Shown in pieces: positions 15,372-21,728 of a stretch of 49,691 nucleotides of DNA (position 1 is the stretch's first letter; each line of letters opens with the position of its first letter). Source of the DNA: a virus; IMG/VR virus record IMGVR_UViG_3300042554_000720, positions 1 through 49,691 of that record; one strand, given 5' to 3'. Both the position numbers and the translations under genes were made by a program. The notes under the pieces were generated by a model. It made no database searches, was not told the origin of the DNA, and worked only from the letters and a program-made list of their open reading frames with translations.

Positions 15372-15506
15372 ATGAGTGTTGCTATTGCACACTCGTGACC
15401 CATTAGTTTCAGGGCCATCGCATCCGCCAAGGCAACCCAGTGTTTACGCTGCAAATTCTCACGCCATCCCTACACTCTCTCACGTCGTCACGTTATTGGT
15501 AATGGT

Positions 15507-15543
15507 GCGCGTCTACTTTGAGACTCTGACCATTCCGCCATCC
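15507..15543 (-). other. tRNA-Leu-like 5' fragment (relic)
   Basis: Read on the minus strand, GATGGCGGAAT-GGT and, 14 nt later, GTAGACGCGC match the acceptor-end and D-arm of bacterial tRNA-Leu, except for an inserted stretch in the D loop. No matching anticodon arm follows. It lies downstream of two T-arm-like hairpins in the same transcript. Probably a relic or coincidence. Confidence 0.3.
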
Positions 15544-15610
15544 ATGAATCATGTGGGCTTTGTAGGGCCAAGCATGTTTGCCTGCGTGCCCTCTACAGGC
15601 ACCAGATATC

Positions 15611-15652
15611 GGGGAATCGAACCCCCATGCGACCCGTCGGAATCGAACCGAC
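15611..15652 (-). ncRNA. Tandem hairpins with TTCGATT loops (T-arm-like / boxB-like)
   Basis: On the leftward transcript, hairpin 1 is GTCGG-TTCGATT-CCGAC (15652 to 15636) and hairpin 2 is GGGG-TTCGATT-CCCC (15625 to 15611), separated by 10 nt. Both have exactly the stem and loop of a tRNA T arm. Neither is preceded by an anticodon arm or followed by CCA. They start 3-4 nt after the BoxA spacer, the position boxB takes in lambdoid nut sites. Confidence 0.6.
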
Positions 15653-15662
15653 TGCAAATTGT

Positions 15663-15671
15663 TAAAGAGCG
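15663..15671 (-). promoter_or_regulatory. BoxA antitermination element
   Basis: Minus-strand CGCTCTTTA is identical to the phage/rrn boxA consensus, and it extends to CGCTCTTTAACAATTT as in bacterial rRNA leaders. BoxA in RNA is bound by host NusB-NusE to make RNA polymerase termination-resistant. Placed before a leftward unit of almost 20 kb and in front of two hairpins, it would allow long-range early transcription. No N-like protein was recognised. Confidence 0.65.
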
Positions 15672-15675
15672 GCAG

Positions 15676-15689
15676 TAGGGTAAACCCTA
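15676..15689. promoter_or_regulatory. Palindromic operator candidate A
   Basis: TAGGGTAAACCCTA, a perfect TAGGG-N4-CCCTA palindrome just upstream of BoxA on the leftward strand. Related sites occur at 16116 and 16586. Could bind a phage or host regulator. Confidence 0.4.
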
Positions 15690-15857
15690 AACAGTGAACC
15701 GTCCGTCTGCACGCCTAGCCTAGATACTCGCTCACTTTGGAGCCCTGATCCGCTAGCGGGTGCATCCCCTGCTGATGTCCCGAACTCTACACGGTATGAA
15801 TACCTGAGTAAAGCGCGGGGTTACTTGTTAAAGCAGCGCCTTGGTTTCCCTTGGCCT

Positions 15858-15878
15858 GCCGTAGCGAAGCGCTGCGGC
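15858..15878. repeat. GC-rich hairpin without T-tract
   Basis: GCCGTAGCG-AAG-CGCTGCGGC, a 9-bp stem with one G-T pair and a 3-nt loop. Neither strand has a T-run after it, so it is not a standard terminator. It lies in the leftward leader, between the candidate promoter and BoxA, where it may structure the RNA. Confidence 0.45.
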
Positions 15879-16085
15879 ATGGGATGAACTATGGTCTTCA
15901 ATCCTTACATGAGCCTTACACCATTGTAAAGAAACGTGAAGTCAAAAATAGTGAGCACTCACTCACTTATGCAGGCGCGACGCGCGATTGTCTAGACCGC
16001 GCGTAATGCGTGCGTGCATGCGATTACCAGGGCGACACAGACCATGTCCATAGGTGGAAACCCGTATACTATGTTAGCAGACACT

Positions 16086-16114
16086 CACTAATGACCCTAC
16101 ACAGTGTGTGTCAA
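16086..16114 (-). promoter_or_regulatory. Candidate leftward (early) promoter
   Basis: A consensus -35 TTGACA (complement of 16109-16114) lies next to operator candidate B. The -10 at 16-17 nt (ATTAGT or TTAGTG) is poor, so the promoter would need an activator, or the true -10 is elsewhere. It is the only full-consensus -35 seen upstream of the leftward unit. Confidence 0.3.
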
Positions 16115-16115
16115 C

Positions 16116-16127
16116 TAGGGAATACCC
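16116..16127. promoter_or_regulatory. Operator candidate B
   Basis: TAGGGAATACCC. Its exact reverse complement, GGGTATTCCCTA, is found at 16586-16597, so the two form a 12-bp inverted pair spanning the origin-like region. It touches the -35 of the leftward promoter candidate. Confidence 0.45.
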
Positions 16128-16146
16128 GTCTTTGTAACAAAATGTG

Positions 16147-16223
16147 TTGTCCACAGGATGTGGACACTTTGTGGATAACTTCAGTTTTACCTATGGAGGG
16201 AGCTGTTGATAACTTGTGAATAG
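16147..16223. other. DnaA-box cluster, candidate replication origin
   Basis: Five DnaA-box-like 9-mers: TTGTCCACA (16147-16155), TGTGGACAC (16159-16167), TGTGGATAA (16170-16178, exact complement of TTATCCACA), TGTTGATAA (16204-16212) and TGTGAATAG (16215-16223). The last four point the same way; starts 16159/16170 and 16204/16215 are 11 bp apart, one helical turn. The first two form the inverted repeat TGTCCACA-GGA-TGTGGACA. An AT-rich tract follows at 16471-16612. Together this resembles a DnaA-dependent origin. Confidence 0.6.
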
Positions 16224-16351
16224 TTCATAGTGGCCGGGAAAACTTTCTTCTAGAGTAAGGGTAGCTTGACCATGAAAAACGGCGCTACGGCCCTTCTAGG
16301 CCCCTCGGTGAGCCTGCGCCATGTTGGTGCATACGTCCCCTAGTGCGTATC

Positions 16352-16366
16352 TGAGAATGATTCTCG
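16352..16366. promoter_or_regulatory. Fur-box-like motif 1
   Basis: TGAGAATGATTCTCG fits the 7-1-7 Fur inverted repeat (TGATAATnATTATCA) with the C/G variants common in betaproteobacteria and pseudomonads. Inner 13 bases are a perfect GAGAAT-G-ATTCTC repeat. Confidence 0.5.
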
Positions 16367-16405
16367 TTTAGTTGGCACGTATCTTGCAGCGTAGCTGAAC
16401 ACAAG

Positions 16406-16420
16406 TGAGAATGATTTGCA
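16406..16420. promoter_or_regulatory. Fur-box-like motif 2
   Basis: TGAGAATGATTTGCA: first half identical to motif 1, second half reads ATTTGCA as in extended Fur sites. It lies 54 bp from motif 1, about five helical turns, on the same side of the DNA. Confidence 0.45.
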
Positions 16421-16454
16421 TTACCAATAACAACGGCTCGGCCGCATACATCCC

Positions 16455-16470
16455 TTTATCAATTGATAAA
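16455..16470. repeat. 16-bp perfect palindrome
   Basis: TTTATCAATTGATAAA, perfectly symmetrical, at the edge of the AT-rich tract. Could be a regulator site or a duplex-opening feature of the origin. Confidence 0.5.
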
Positions 16471-16540
16471 CTATTCATATACATACATATAGTTATATAT
16501 ATACATATACAATATATAGCTGGGGGTAGTTATATGTATA

Positions 16541-16570
16541 TTAACAGATGTTATAACATATATATATACT
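16541..16570 (+). promoter_or_regulatory. Sigma70-type rightward promoter
   Basis: -35 TTAACA (5/6), 18-bp spacer, -10 TATACT (5/6). Transcription would start near 16577, just before operator candidate C at 16586-16597, so binding there could block it. It reads toward the late genes. Confidence 0.5.
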
Positions 16571-16585
16571 ATAGTATACTAATAA

Positions 16586-16597
16586 GGGTATTCCCTA
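16586..16597. promoter_or_regulatory. Operator candidate C
   Basis: GGGTATTCCCTA, reverse complement of operator candidate B, located about 10 bp into the transcript of the promoter at 16541-16570. Confidence 0.45.
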
Positions 16598-16627
16598 TCT
16601 CAGATATACATATTGGCTGAATGCGAC

Positions 16628-16642
16628 TCATTCTCATTTGCA
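16628..16642. promoter_or_regulatory. Fur-box-like motif 3
   Basis: TCATTCTCATTTGCA; on the other strand TGCAAATGAGAATGA, the common extended Fur half-site arrangement. It lies on the far side of the AT-rich tract from motifs 1 and 2. Confidence 0.45.
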
Positions 16643-16658
16643 ACTAAGGCACCCACCC

Positions 16659-16678
16659 CACCCCAGGGGGCAGGGGGT
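16659..16678. repeat. C-run/G-run hairpin
   Basis: CCCC-A-CCCC followed closely by GGGGG-CA-GGGGG. It can fold into a strong GC hairpin or, on one strand, supply G-tracts for a quadruplex. No T-tract follows. Beyond it to 16890 are only repeated CGTTT(T)AAA-type words near 16810, 16830 and 16890. Confidence 0.4.
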
Positions 16679-16891
16679 AAGGTATTTGTTTGCACTAACC
16701 CTTAAAAATCCCTCACAGAAATTCGTACACCTAGACTCTTTTACTAACTTCTTGGCTTCACAGCCTCAAGGTGTACCCACCCACCCTCCGCTGAATATCC
16801 CGTAAAGACGTTTTAAAGCCCCTAGAAGGCGTTTTTAAAGGCGGGTCGCTACCCAGGTAGCTTCACAGGCTTGTCCTGCCCTTAAAACTCG

Positions 16892-16920
16892 TTTAAACGC
16901 GTCGGCTTAAACTGTATAAC
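16892..16920 (+). promoter_or_regulatory. Candidate late promoter
   Basis: -35 TTTAAA (4/6), 17-bp spacer ending in TG, -10 TATAAC (5/6). The TG directly before the -10 resembles an extended -10. It is the closest promoter-like sequence to the first late gene, about 150 bp upstream, and precedes the tRNA-Met-like element. Confidence 0.4.
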
Positions 16921-16982
16921 TTTATGTAAAATTATTTTCTAAACAACGGAACTTTTTCTATTCACACTACTCTAACCTCTCA

Positions 16983-17057
16983 GCAGGCGAGGAAGACGGT
17001 AATCCGCTGGCCTCATAAGCCAGAGACACTTGGTTCAACTCCAAGGCACTGCAACCA
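16983..17057 (+). tRNA. tRNA-Met(CAT)-like element, possibly degenerate
   Basis: A perfect 5-bp anticodon stem CTGGC-CTCATAA-GCCAG with CAT anticodon, a 5-nt variable loop, and a perfect T arm CTTGG-TTCAACT-CCAAG, then GCACTGCAA and CCA at 17055-17057. The 5' part is poor: only 4 of 7 acceptor pairs form (GCAG/CTGC) and the D arm is irregular and 2 nt short. It may be an unusual functional tRNA, a pseudo-tRNA or a tRNA-like leader processed by host RNases. It ends 13 nt before the first late gene. Confidence 0.5.
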
Positions 17058-17070
17058 ACAACAAACACCC

Positions 17071-18846
17071 ATGTCAAAGCTCACATTAAATTCCATTGGA
17101 AGTCGTTATGGCAGCGTAGATGCGCTGAATGACAACTTTGACGCCATTGAACAGGCGTTCAACAACACCCTAAGCCGTGATGGTGATGGGCCAAATTTCA
17201 TGGAAGCAGATTTTGACATGAATGGCAAGGCCATCCTTAATGCTGCTTCTCTGGAGGTTTCCACCCTCACACTGGGTGGTGTAGAAGTAATCCCCTCTTC
17301 AGTGGTAACCATTCCAGCTTCAGTGGTGACGTTTGAATTCACAGCCACTGCTGGTCAAACCTCCTTTTCTATTTCCCCCTACACTCCCATTGCGTCAGCA
17401 GTTACGGTGGAAGTAAATGGCATTGTGCTGCGCACCAGTTCCATCAGTGTTACAGGTACAACCCTTAGTTTTCCAGCCTTAGCTCTAAGCGACCAAGTAC
17501 AAGTGCGTGTACACACCAGGGCGTTTACTTCCATTCCAACAGCAGGGGATATTTTTTACACTGCATCTGGTGCTGGCGGTGTTGCCCGCAGTGTGCAATC
17601 TAAGCTGGCAGACGTTTACAACGCAAAAGACTACGGCTACAAAACAGACGGCACTGACATGGGGCCGGTGATGAATGCGTTGATTCAAATTGTCGGCGAT
17701 GCTGGTGGGGGCATCATTGATGTACCAGCAGGAGCAGCCCTCATTGCCACAACGGTGGACAACAACCGAGCCCGCGTGCTAATCCGCGGCGCCGGCACGA
17801 ACACGTTCCACGACGAGCCTCCCGATACTGGAGGCACTTTGTGGTATACACTAGCACCAATCGTTCTAGCCAAACACCGCACACCTTATGGCGGCCCATT
17901 GGCACAAAAAAACACTGGCGGCGGTTTTGTCGGCATCACTATGTCAGGCAACAACGTAGGCACTTGTGCATTGGAATGTGACACTGTTTCGGAGTTCACC
18001 CACGAGCTAACTATGTTAGACTTCGCAGGGATTCCTATGGTGTTTAAGTGTGGCGTGACGGGAGTAGACTTAGGTGAGGCTTGTGATGTACAACACGGCG
18101 TACAACGCCTGTACATCCGCCAGAGGTTTGGCGCCGCAGCAAACATTGACGCTGTTTACCACGGTGGCAGCACTAATGCCAACGTGAGTTTGTGTGACTT
18201 ACGCTATGTTATTCAACACTTTAATGGCAATGGGGTTGACTTTGCCAGTAGTGACAATAATGACATTTGGCTGTTAACCTACGCCGGGGGTGGCACTGGT
18301 AAGGCTGCAATCCATCGCGGCACGTCCAACATTGTTCTACCATATTCGCGTGGCAACCGCTTCCACCTCGTGAGTGGCGACAGCCCAATGGTTTTTGAAG
18401 GGACTGACACACCTGGGGTGACCGTTCCGAGCAACGGCCACATTCACATGCTGGACTTTGAAAACAGCACTCCGTTTCCGACTCTTGGCACAGGATGTGT
18501 GGTCCCGGTGATGGGCGCTAACGGGGTGCTTTACGGCACCGCGCATACAAAGGTGCCGATTGCTGACACAGCCGGCAACGCCATTAATGCACGCAATCGT
18601 TTAGGCACGGAAGCAGTCCGTGTTTACAGCACTTCCTCTAATCACGCTGTTCTTGACGATGGAGTGAACGTATGGGGTGTATCCATTGATTCAGGAACGG
18701 GTGACCTCCGTATGGTGAGGGCAGCAGGTTCAGGCGCAGTGAATGTAGGCAATGGTGCCCCTGTAAAAATCGGAAATAAACTCGTTACCGAAGGCAACGC
18801 AGACAGCGGAGGCACTGGGTTTAGAGTGCTGCGAGTTTCAAACTGA
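17071..18846 (+). CDS. Tail spike/fibre with virion-anchoring N-terminus and beta-helix
   Basis: 591 residues. The N-terminal 70 (LNDNFDAIEQAFNNTLSRDG then MEADFDMNGKAILN) is the podophage tail-fibre anchoring type. Residues about 80-165 form a beta-rich linker. The start of a right-handed beta-helix follows (YNAKDYGYKTDGTD, then GGGIIDVPAG), as in pectate-lyase-fold spikes that cut host polysaccharide. No catalytic residues can be assigned. It is the first late gene, an unusual place for an adhesin in T7-like genomes. Confidence 0.85.
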   Translation: MSKLTLNSIGSRYGSVDALNDNFDAIEQAFNNTLSRDGDGPNFMEADFDMNGKAILNAASLEVSTLTLGGVEVIPSSVVTIPASVVTFEFTATAGQTSFSISPYTPIASAVTVEVNGIVLRTSSISVTGTTLSFPALALSDQVQVRVHTRAFTSIPTAGDIFYTASGAGGVARSVQSKLADVYNAKDYGYKTDGTDMGPVMNALIQIVGDAGGGIIDVPAGAALIATTVDNNRARVLIRGAGTNTFHDEPPDTGGTLWYTLAPIVLAKHRTPYGGPLAQKNTGGGFVGITMSGNNVGTCALECDTVSEFTHELTMLDFAGIPMVFKCGVTGVDLGEACDVQHGVQRLYIRQRFGAAANIDAVYHGGSTNANVSLCDLRYVIQHFNGNGVDFASSDNNDIWLLTYAGGGTGKAAIHRGTSNIVLPYSRGNRFHLVSGDSPMVFEGTDTPGVTVPSNGHIHMLDFENSTPFPTLGTGCVVPVMGANGVLYGTAHTKVPIADTAGNAINARNRLGTEAVRVYSTSSNHAVLDDGVNVWGVSIDSGTGDLRMVRAAGSGAVNVGNGAPVKIGNKLVTEGNADSGGTGFRVLRVSN

Positions 18847-18853
18847 GAGCAAT

Positions 18854-20059
18854 ATGAGCACAGCACTAAATAATGTGCGCAAACTTGCGCAACTCAACTT
18901 TGTCCCAGGCATTGTCACTGGCTCTAACTCAGCGGCTGCTGCTAACGCGGCCACCATTCAAGCGGCGATTGATTCGCTCGCCTCTGCTGGTTCAAACTCC
19001 TCTATTACACTGCCCGGTGGTGTCATCTACTCTAATAAAATTATTCGGCGCGGAAGTGTCGGTATTTTGGGAGTAGGTGAGACGGCCACTACGCTGATTA
19101 CGGCCAACGGCCTCAACGATAACTTGGTGGTTGATGACCGCTGGGAAAATAACACTGCGTTTAGCCAAGACCCGTTTCTTATGGCTGACCTGACGCTAGA
19201 CGGCAACCGGGCGAACAACACAAGTGGGTCTTGCTACGTCGGACAAACCTACTGGAGTACCTTCTCCCGCGTGCGTTTTCAGAACGCGGCTAGTCGCGGT
19301 GTTCAAATTAGCGCCCAAACCAAAAACGGTACAAACATTGGAAACAGTGTTGCTGACAACCGTTGGGAGAACTGCCGCTTTTTTAACAACGCGCAAGGCG
19401 GGTGGTTTGGTAAGGCAAGCACTACAGGAGCAATCCTTGCGGATCAAATCCTGACCGGCTGCATCTTCGACAGCAACGGTGGAGCCTCCCATGCACAACT
19501 CATCAGCGAGCGATTTGCTGGTTCAGTTTTGAATGAGTGCCGCTTTTACTCAGGGTATGCTGGAGGTGATGCGGACCTCACTGGATTTGCTATTTCGCAA
19601 GTCGTCGGTTGTCACTTTGAACTTGCTGCGCGATCCAGTCCAAACACCTCCTCCATCATTGCAAGTCTGCGTATTCGCACGCACGGTGGGCCAGTATATG
19701 CCATTTCAGCCATTGTTGGCAACTTGTTCTGGATGACCTCCACGAACAAGAGCGCGACGGACGTTTACTGCGGCATCTACTTCGACCAAGCATCGACGGC
19801 CCTTGCTCTGGCAGGCAACACCTTTCAGGCTGACGCAGCCATCACTACAAAGCGTGCGGTACATGGTGCAACTGCAATGGGCGGCACAACCGCAGGAAAC
19901 ACGTTCACCGGCTACACCATCGGCACTGAATACGGCACCGCGTGGAACTCGTGGACCCGTGCCACGGTGGGCGCAGCCGCAACTGACGCAGCCACCACGC
20001 AGACGCTGGCAAATAACCTGCGTACAGCTCTCATTAACGCCGGTATTGTGGGGGCGTAA
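18854..20059 (+). CDS. Second beta-helix tail spike protein
   Basis: 401 residues without the fibre-anchoring N-terminus of its neighbour. After a short helix it shows TIQAAIDSLASAG and SSITLPGG, typical of the cap of a pectate-lyase-like beta-helix, followed by Asn-rich coils (LDGNRANNTSG; WENCRFFNNAQGG). The C-terminal region is Ala/Thr-rich (AAATDAATTQTLANNLRTAL) and may trimerise. Probably a depolymerase or receptor-binding spike docked on the previous protein, with which it is in tandem (7-nt gap). Confidence 0.75.
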   Translation: MSTALNNVRKLAQLNFVPGIVTGSNSAAAANAATIQAAIDSLASAGSNSSITLPGGVIYSNKIIRRGSVGILGVGETATTLITANGLNDNLVVDDRWENNTAFSQDPFLMADLTLDGNRANNTSGSCYVGQTYWSTFSRVRFQNAASRGVQISAQTKNGTNIGNSVADNRWENCRFFNNAQGGWFGKASTTGAILADQILTGCIFDSNGGASHAQLISERFAGSVLNECRFYSGYAGGDADLTGFAISQVVGCHFELAARSSPNTSSIIASLRIRTHGGPVYAISAIVGNLFWMTSTNKSATDVYCGIYFDQASTALALAGNTFQADAAITTKRAVHGATAMGGTTAGNTFTGYTIGTEYGTAWNSWTRATVGAAATDAATTQTLANNLRTALINAGIVGA

Positions 20060-20262
20060 TGGACGAAATTTTGTTTGGTAAAATGCAGGCACGCATTGAA
20101 CAGCTTGACAAAGATGTGACAGAGCTAAAAGGAGACATGAAAACTCTCCTTGAACTTGCAAACAAAAGTAAAGGGGGTATTTGGGCAGGCATGACGTTAG
20201 TTGGTGTCTTCTCAAGTGCAATTACATGGATAGTCAGCCATCTACCGTTCTTCAAGCCGTAA
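20059..20262 (+). CDS. XhlA-like / holin-like small membrane protein
   Basis: 67 residues: a charged coiled-coil half (MQARIEQLDKDVTELKGDMKTLL, interrupted by acidic repeats) and one C-terminal transmembrane helix (about 42-61). This layout matches the haemolysin XhlA family and type III-like lysis accessory proteins. It starts on the TAATG of the spike gene. As a 3-TM holin is encoded at 44922-45323, this may be a second lysis protein or an antiholin. Confidence 0.65.
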   Translation: MDEILFGKMQARIEQLDKDVTELKGDMKTLLELANKSKGGIWAGMTLVGVFSSAITWIVSHLPFFKP

Positions 20263-20705
20263 AATGGCCTAAGCCGCATAAAGAGAGTGACACGGGGATT
20301 TTTAGTAGTAGAGTGTACGTATACACCAACCGAGAGAAGCATAAAGCAGCACTTACATATTTAGGTGAAGTTTGTGCTTCAAGTCCAGCCGTAGGTGTTG
20401 CGCAGGCTTTTCAAAATAAAGTAGACGGTAGCCACATTGTAGTAATCGGATGGTTTGACGGTGAAGTTTCTACCCTCATTCACGAAGTTTCACACACGAC
20501 GTTTTATGTTTTAGACAGTGCTGGTGTGCTCCTTACACCAGACAATCACGAAACATTTTGCTACCTACACGAATATTTGTTTAACAAAATATGGACCGAT
20601 CCCGCTACCAAGACAAAAACGGTAAAAACATCACAGTTGGACTCTTTAAAGAGTGGGCCCGAGTCGATGTTAAGTTCAAACCTGTCTACTCCCTCCCTAT
20701 CGTAA
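20226..20705 (+). CDS. Small zincin-like protein with HExxH motif
   Basis: 159 residues from ATG 20226 (a longer frame starts at 20181 inside the membrane protein gene). The core LIHEVSH with a downstream NHETFCYLHEYL gives HExxH plus a Glu, as in small phage metallopeptidase-like proteins. The last 35 residues (from about 20591) overlap the next gene in another frame and are Ser/Thr/Lys-rich, so they may not be functionally constrained. Role unknown; its position between lysis and terminase genes suggests lysis or virion maturation. Confidence 0.65.
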   Translation: MDSQPSTVLQAVKWPKPHKESDTGIFSSRVYVYTNREKHKAALTYLGEVCASSPAVGVAQAFQNKVDGSHIVVIGWFDGEVSTLIHEVSHTTFYVLDSAGVLLTPDNHETFCYLHEYLFNKIWTDPATKTKTVKTSQLDSLKSGPESMLSSNLSTPSLS

Positions 20706-21070
20706 AAGAAATGTTTTTGGCAGCTAAAGACCCAAGTGAGTATAAAGCTGCAATGTCTATTGTGGGGGATTGGGAACACTGGCAAGAAATTCGTAATCAT
20801 CCGTACATTAAACCCTATGTAGAGAAGTGGCAAGAGGAGTTGGCAGTGTTGCTTCGTTCAGAAGCTATTTCCGCAATGCAGTCACACGCGCGGGCCCCAG
20901 GTGGCACAGCCGCAGCAAAGTGGCTGGCAGACAAGGGTTATTTGGGTGAACTGCCAGAAAAGAAACGGGTCGGTAGACCATCTAAACAAGAAGTTGAAGA
21001 AGACAATTCACACGTTGAGAGTAAGTTAGCTCCAGTATTGTCCCTTATTAGTAAGGCAGCAAATGAGTAG
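20591..21070 (+). CDS. Terminase small subunit (putative)
   Basis: 159 residues, helical. The segment KWLADKGYLGE followed by KKRVGRPSKQEVEED is typical of podophage DNA-maturase/small-terminase C-termini. The N-terminal half would be the DNA-recognition part. It is separated from the large subunit (25232) by seven genes, which is unusual. The start overlaps the zincin-like gene by 115 nt and has no clear ribosome site. Confidence 0.7.
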   Translation: MDRSRYQDKNGKNITVGLFKEWARVDVKFKPVYSLPIVKEMFLAAKDPSEYKAAMSIVGDWEHWQEIRNHPYIKPYVEKWQEELAVLLRSEAISAMQSHARAPGGTAAAKWLADKGYLGELPEKKRVGRPSKQEVEEDNSHVESKLAPVLSLISKAANE

Positions 21071-21389
21071 AGGTACAACGTGGGTTAATGCTGACGGGTT
21101 AGTAGTAGGTGGCGGCCGACGCACAGCAGTAAACGTAACACAACTCGATGAACGCGCCATTGATGGCGAACTGCGGCTAACACCACAACAGCAAGTCTAC
21201 TTAAAATCTCCCGGCAATCTTTCTGGTGTAACGTATGACGCTAGTAACCGCGCAGTTGCGTGGACTATTGACGGAATCAGCTACACTGCAAACTACTCAA
21301 GTGGCCTCATCACAGTAGCAGGGACAGATGGCACTGTAGTGTTTGTTGCCGTAGATCCTGCTAATAGAATTACTGGAATTACGTCATGA
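21063..21389 (+). CDS. Small virion-type protein sharing a motif with the post-capsid gene
   Basis: 108 residues, beta-rich. Its opening SRGTTWVNADGLVVGGGRR resembles TRASVWTNPDGLKVGFGRN at the start of the gene at 30451, so the two probably share an N-terminal motif. The rest has short strands (VAWTIDGISYTANYSSGLITV). Probably a virion component; function unknown. Overlaps the terminase gene by 8 nt. Confidence 0.6.
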   Translation: MSRGTTWVNADGLVVGGGRRTAVNVTQLDERAIDGELRLTPQQQVYLKSPGNLSGVTYDASNRAVAWTIDGISYTANYSSGLITVAGTDGTVVFVAVDPANRITGITS

Positions 21390-21727
21390 AACAATATAGC
21401 ACTGCTGAGTTACGTCTTCAAACTATAGAATATTGGGCGTCGTTTACACACGCCCGTAACGACGTTGATGTGGCGCGTGTCCACGCTTTTCAGGCTTTAG
21501 TTCGTGAGAATGAAGACCTCTCTGTCTGTACTGATGAGGAAGTTTCAAAGGCTTATGGCGGTAGGGGCTGGGCGCCTATTCCAGTGTGTGTTGAGTGCGG
21601 GGCACGAGAGGATACAAACGTATTGTTTGGCGAGAAGGAAGTTCCTATTTGCCTAGAGTGCCTAACCAAAGCTGTTTCATTCAACAAACCCAAAAAGAAC
21701 TTTCTAACTCGTTTGCTAGGAAACTAA
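21386..21727 (+). CDS. Four-cysteine zinc-ribbon-like protein
   Basis: 113 residues. Helical N-terminal half; C-terminal half has CVEC and CLEC pairs about 20 residues apart, a zinc-ribbon arrangement. Basic C-terminus (KPKKNFLTRLLGN). ATGA overlap with the preceding gene. No specific family recognised; could contact DNA or other proteins during late infection. Confidence 0.65.
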   Translation: MKQYSTAELRLQTIEYWASFTHARNDVDVARVHAFQALVRENEDLSVCTDEEVSKAYGGRGWAPIPVCVECGAREDTNVLFGEKEVPICLECLTKAVSFNKPKKNFLTRLLGN

Positions 21728-21728
21728 C

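Larger units (their letters stand above)
16471..16612. other. AT-rich tract, possible DNA-unwinding element
   Basis: About 140 bp of nearly continuous A/T with repeated TATA/CATA steps, interrupted by one G-run (16521-16526). It has no credible gene; a 71-codon frame through it is low-complexity Ile/Tyr. Next to the DnaA boxes it could melt first during initiation. It also carries the rightward promoter at 16541-16570. Confidence 0.5.

Noticed and set aside
15376-15678. Plus-strand frame of 100 codons in the control region
   Set aside because: Crosses the BoxA and hairpin elements, no ribosome site, no domain.
15940-15945. Leftward TTGACT as an early promoter -35
   Set aside because: No -10-like hexamer at 16-18 nt; only an operator-like repeat (TTACA-N4-TGTAA, 15916-15929) is near.
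16010-16219. Plus-strand frame of 69 codons across the DnaA boxes
   Set aside because: Composition and lack of a ribosome site suggest chance; the DNA elements explain the sequence better.
16405-16620. Plus-strand frame of 71 codons in the AT-rich tract
   Set aside because: Low-complexity Ile/Tyr product typical of AT-rich non-coding DNA.
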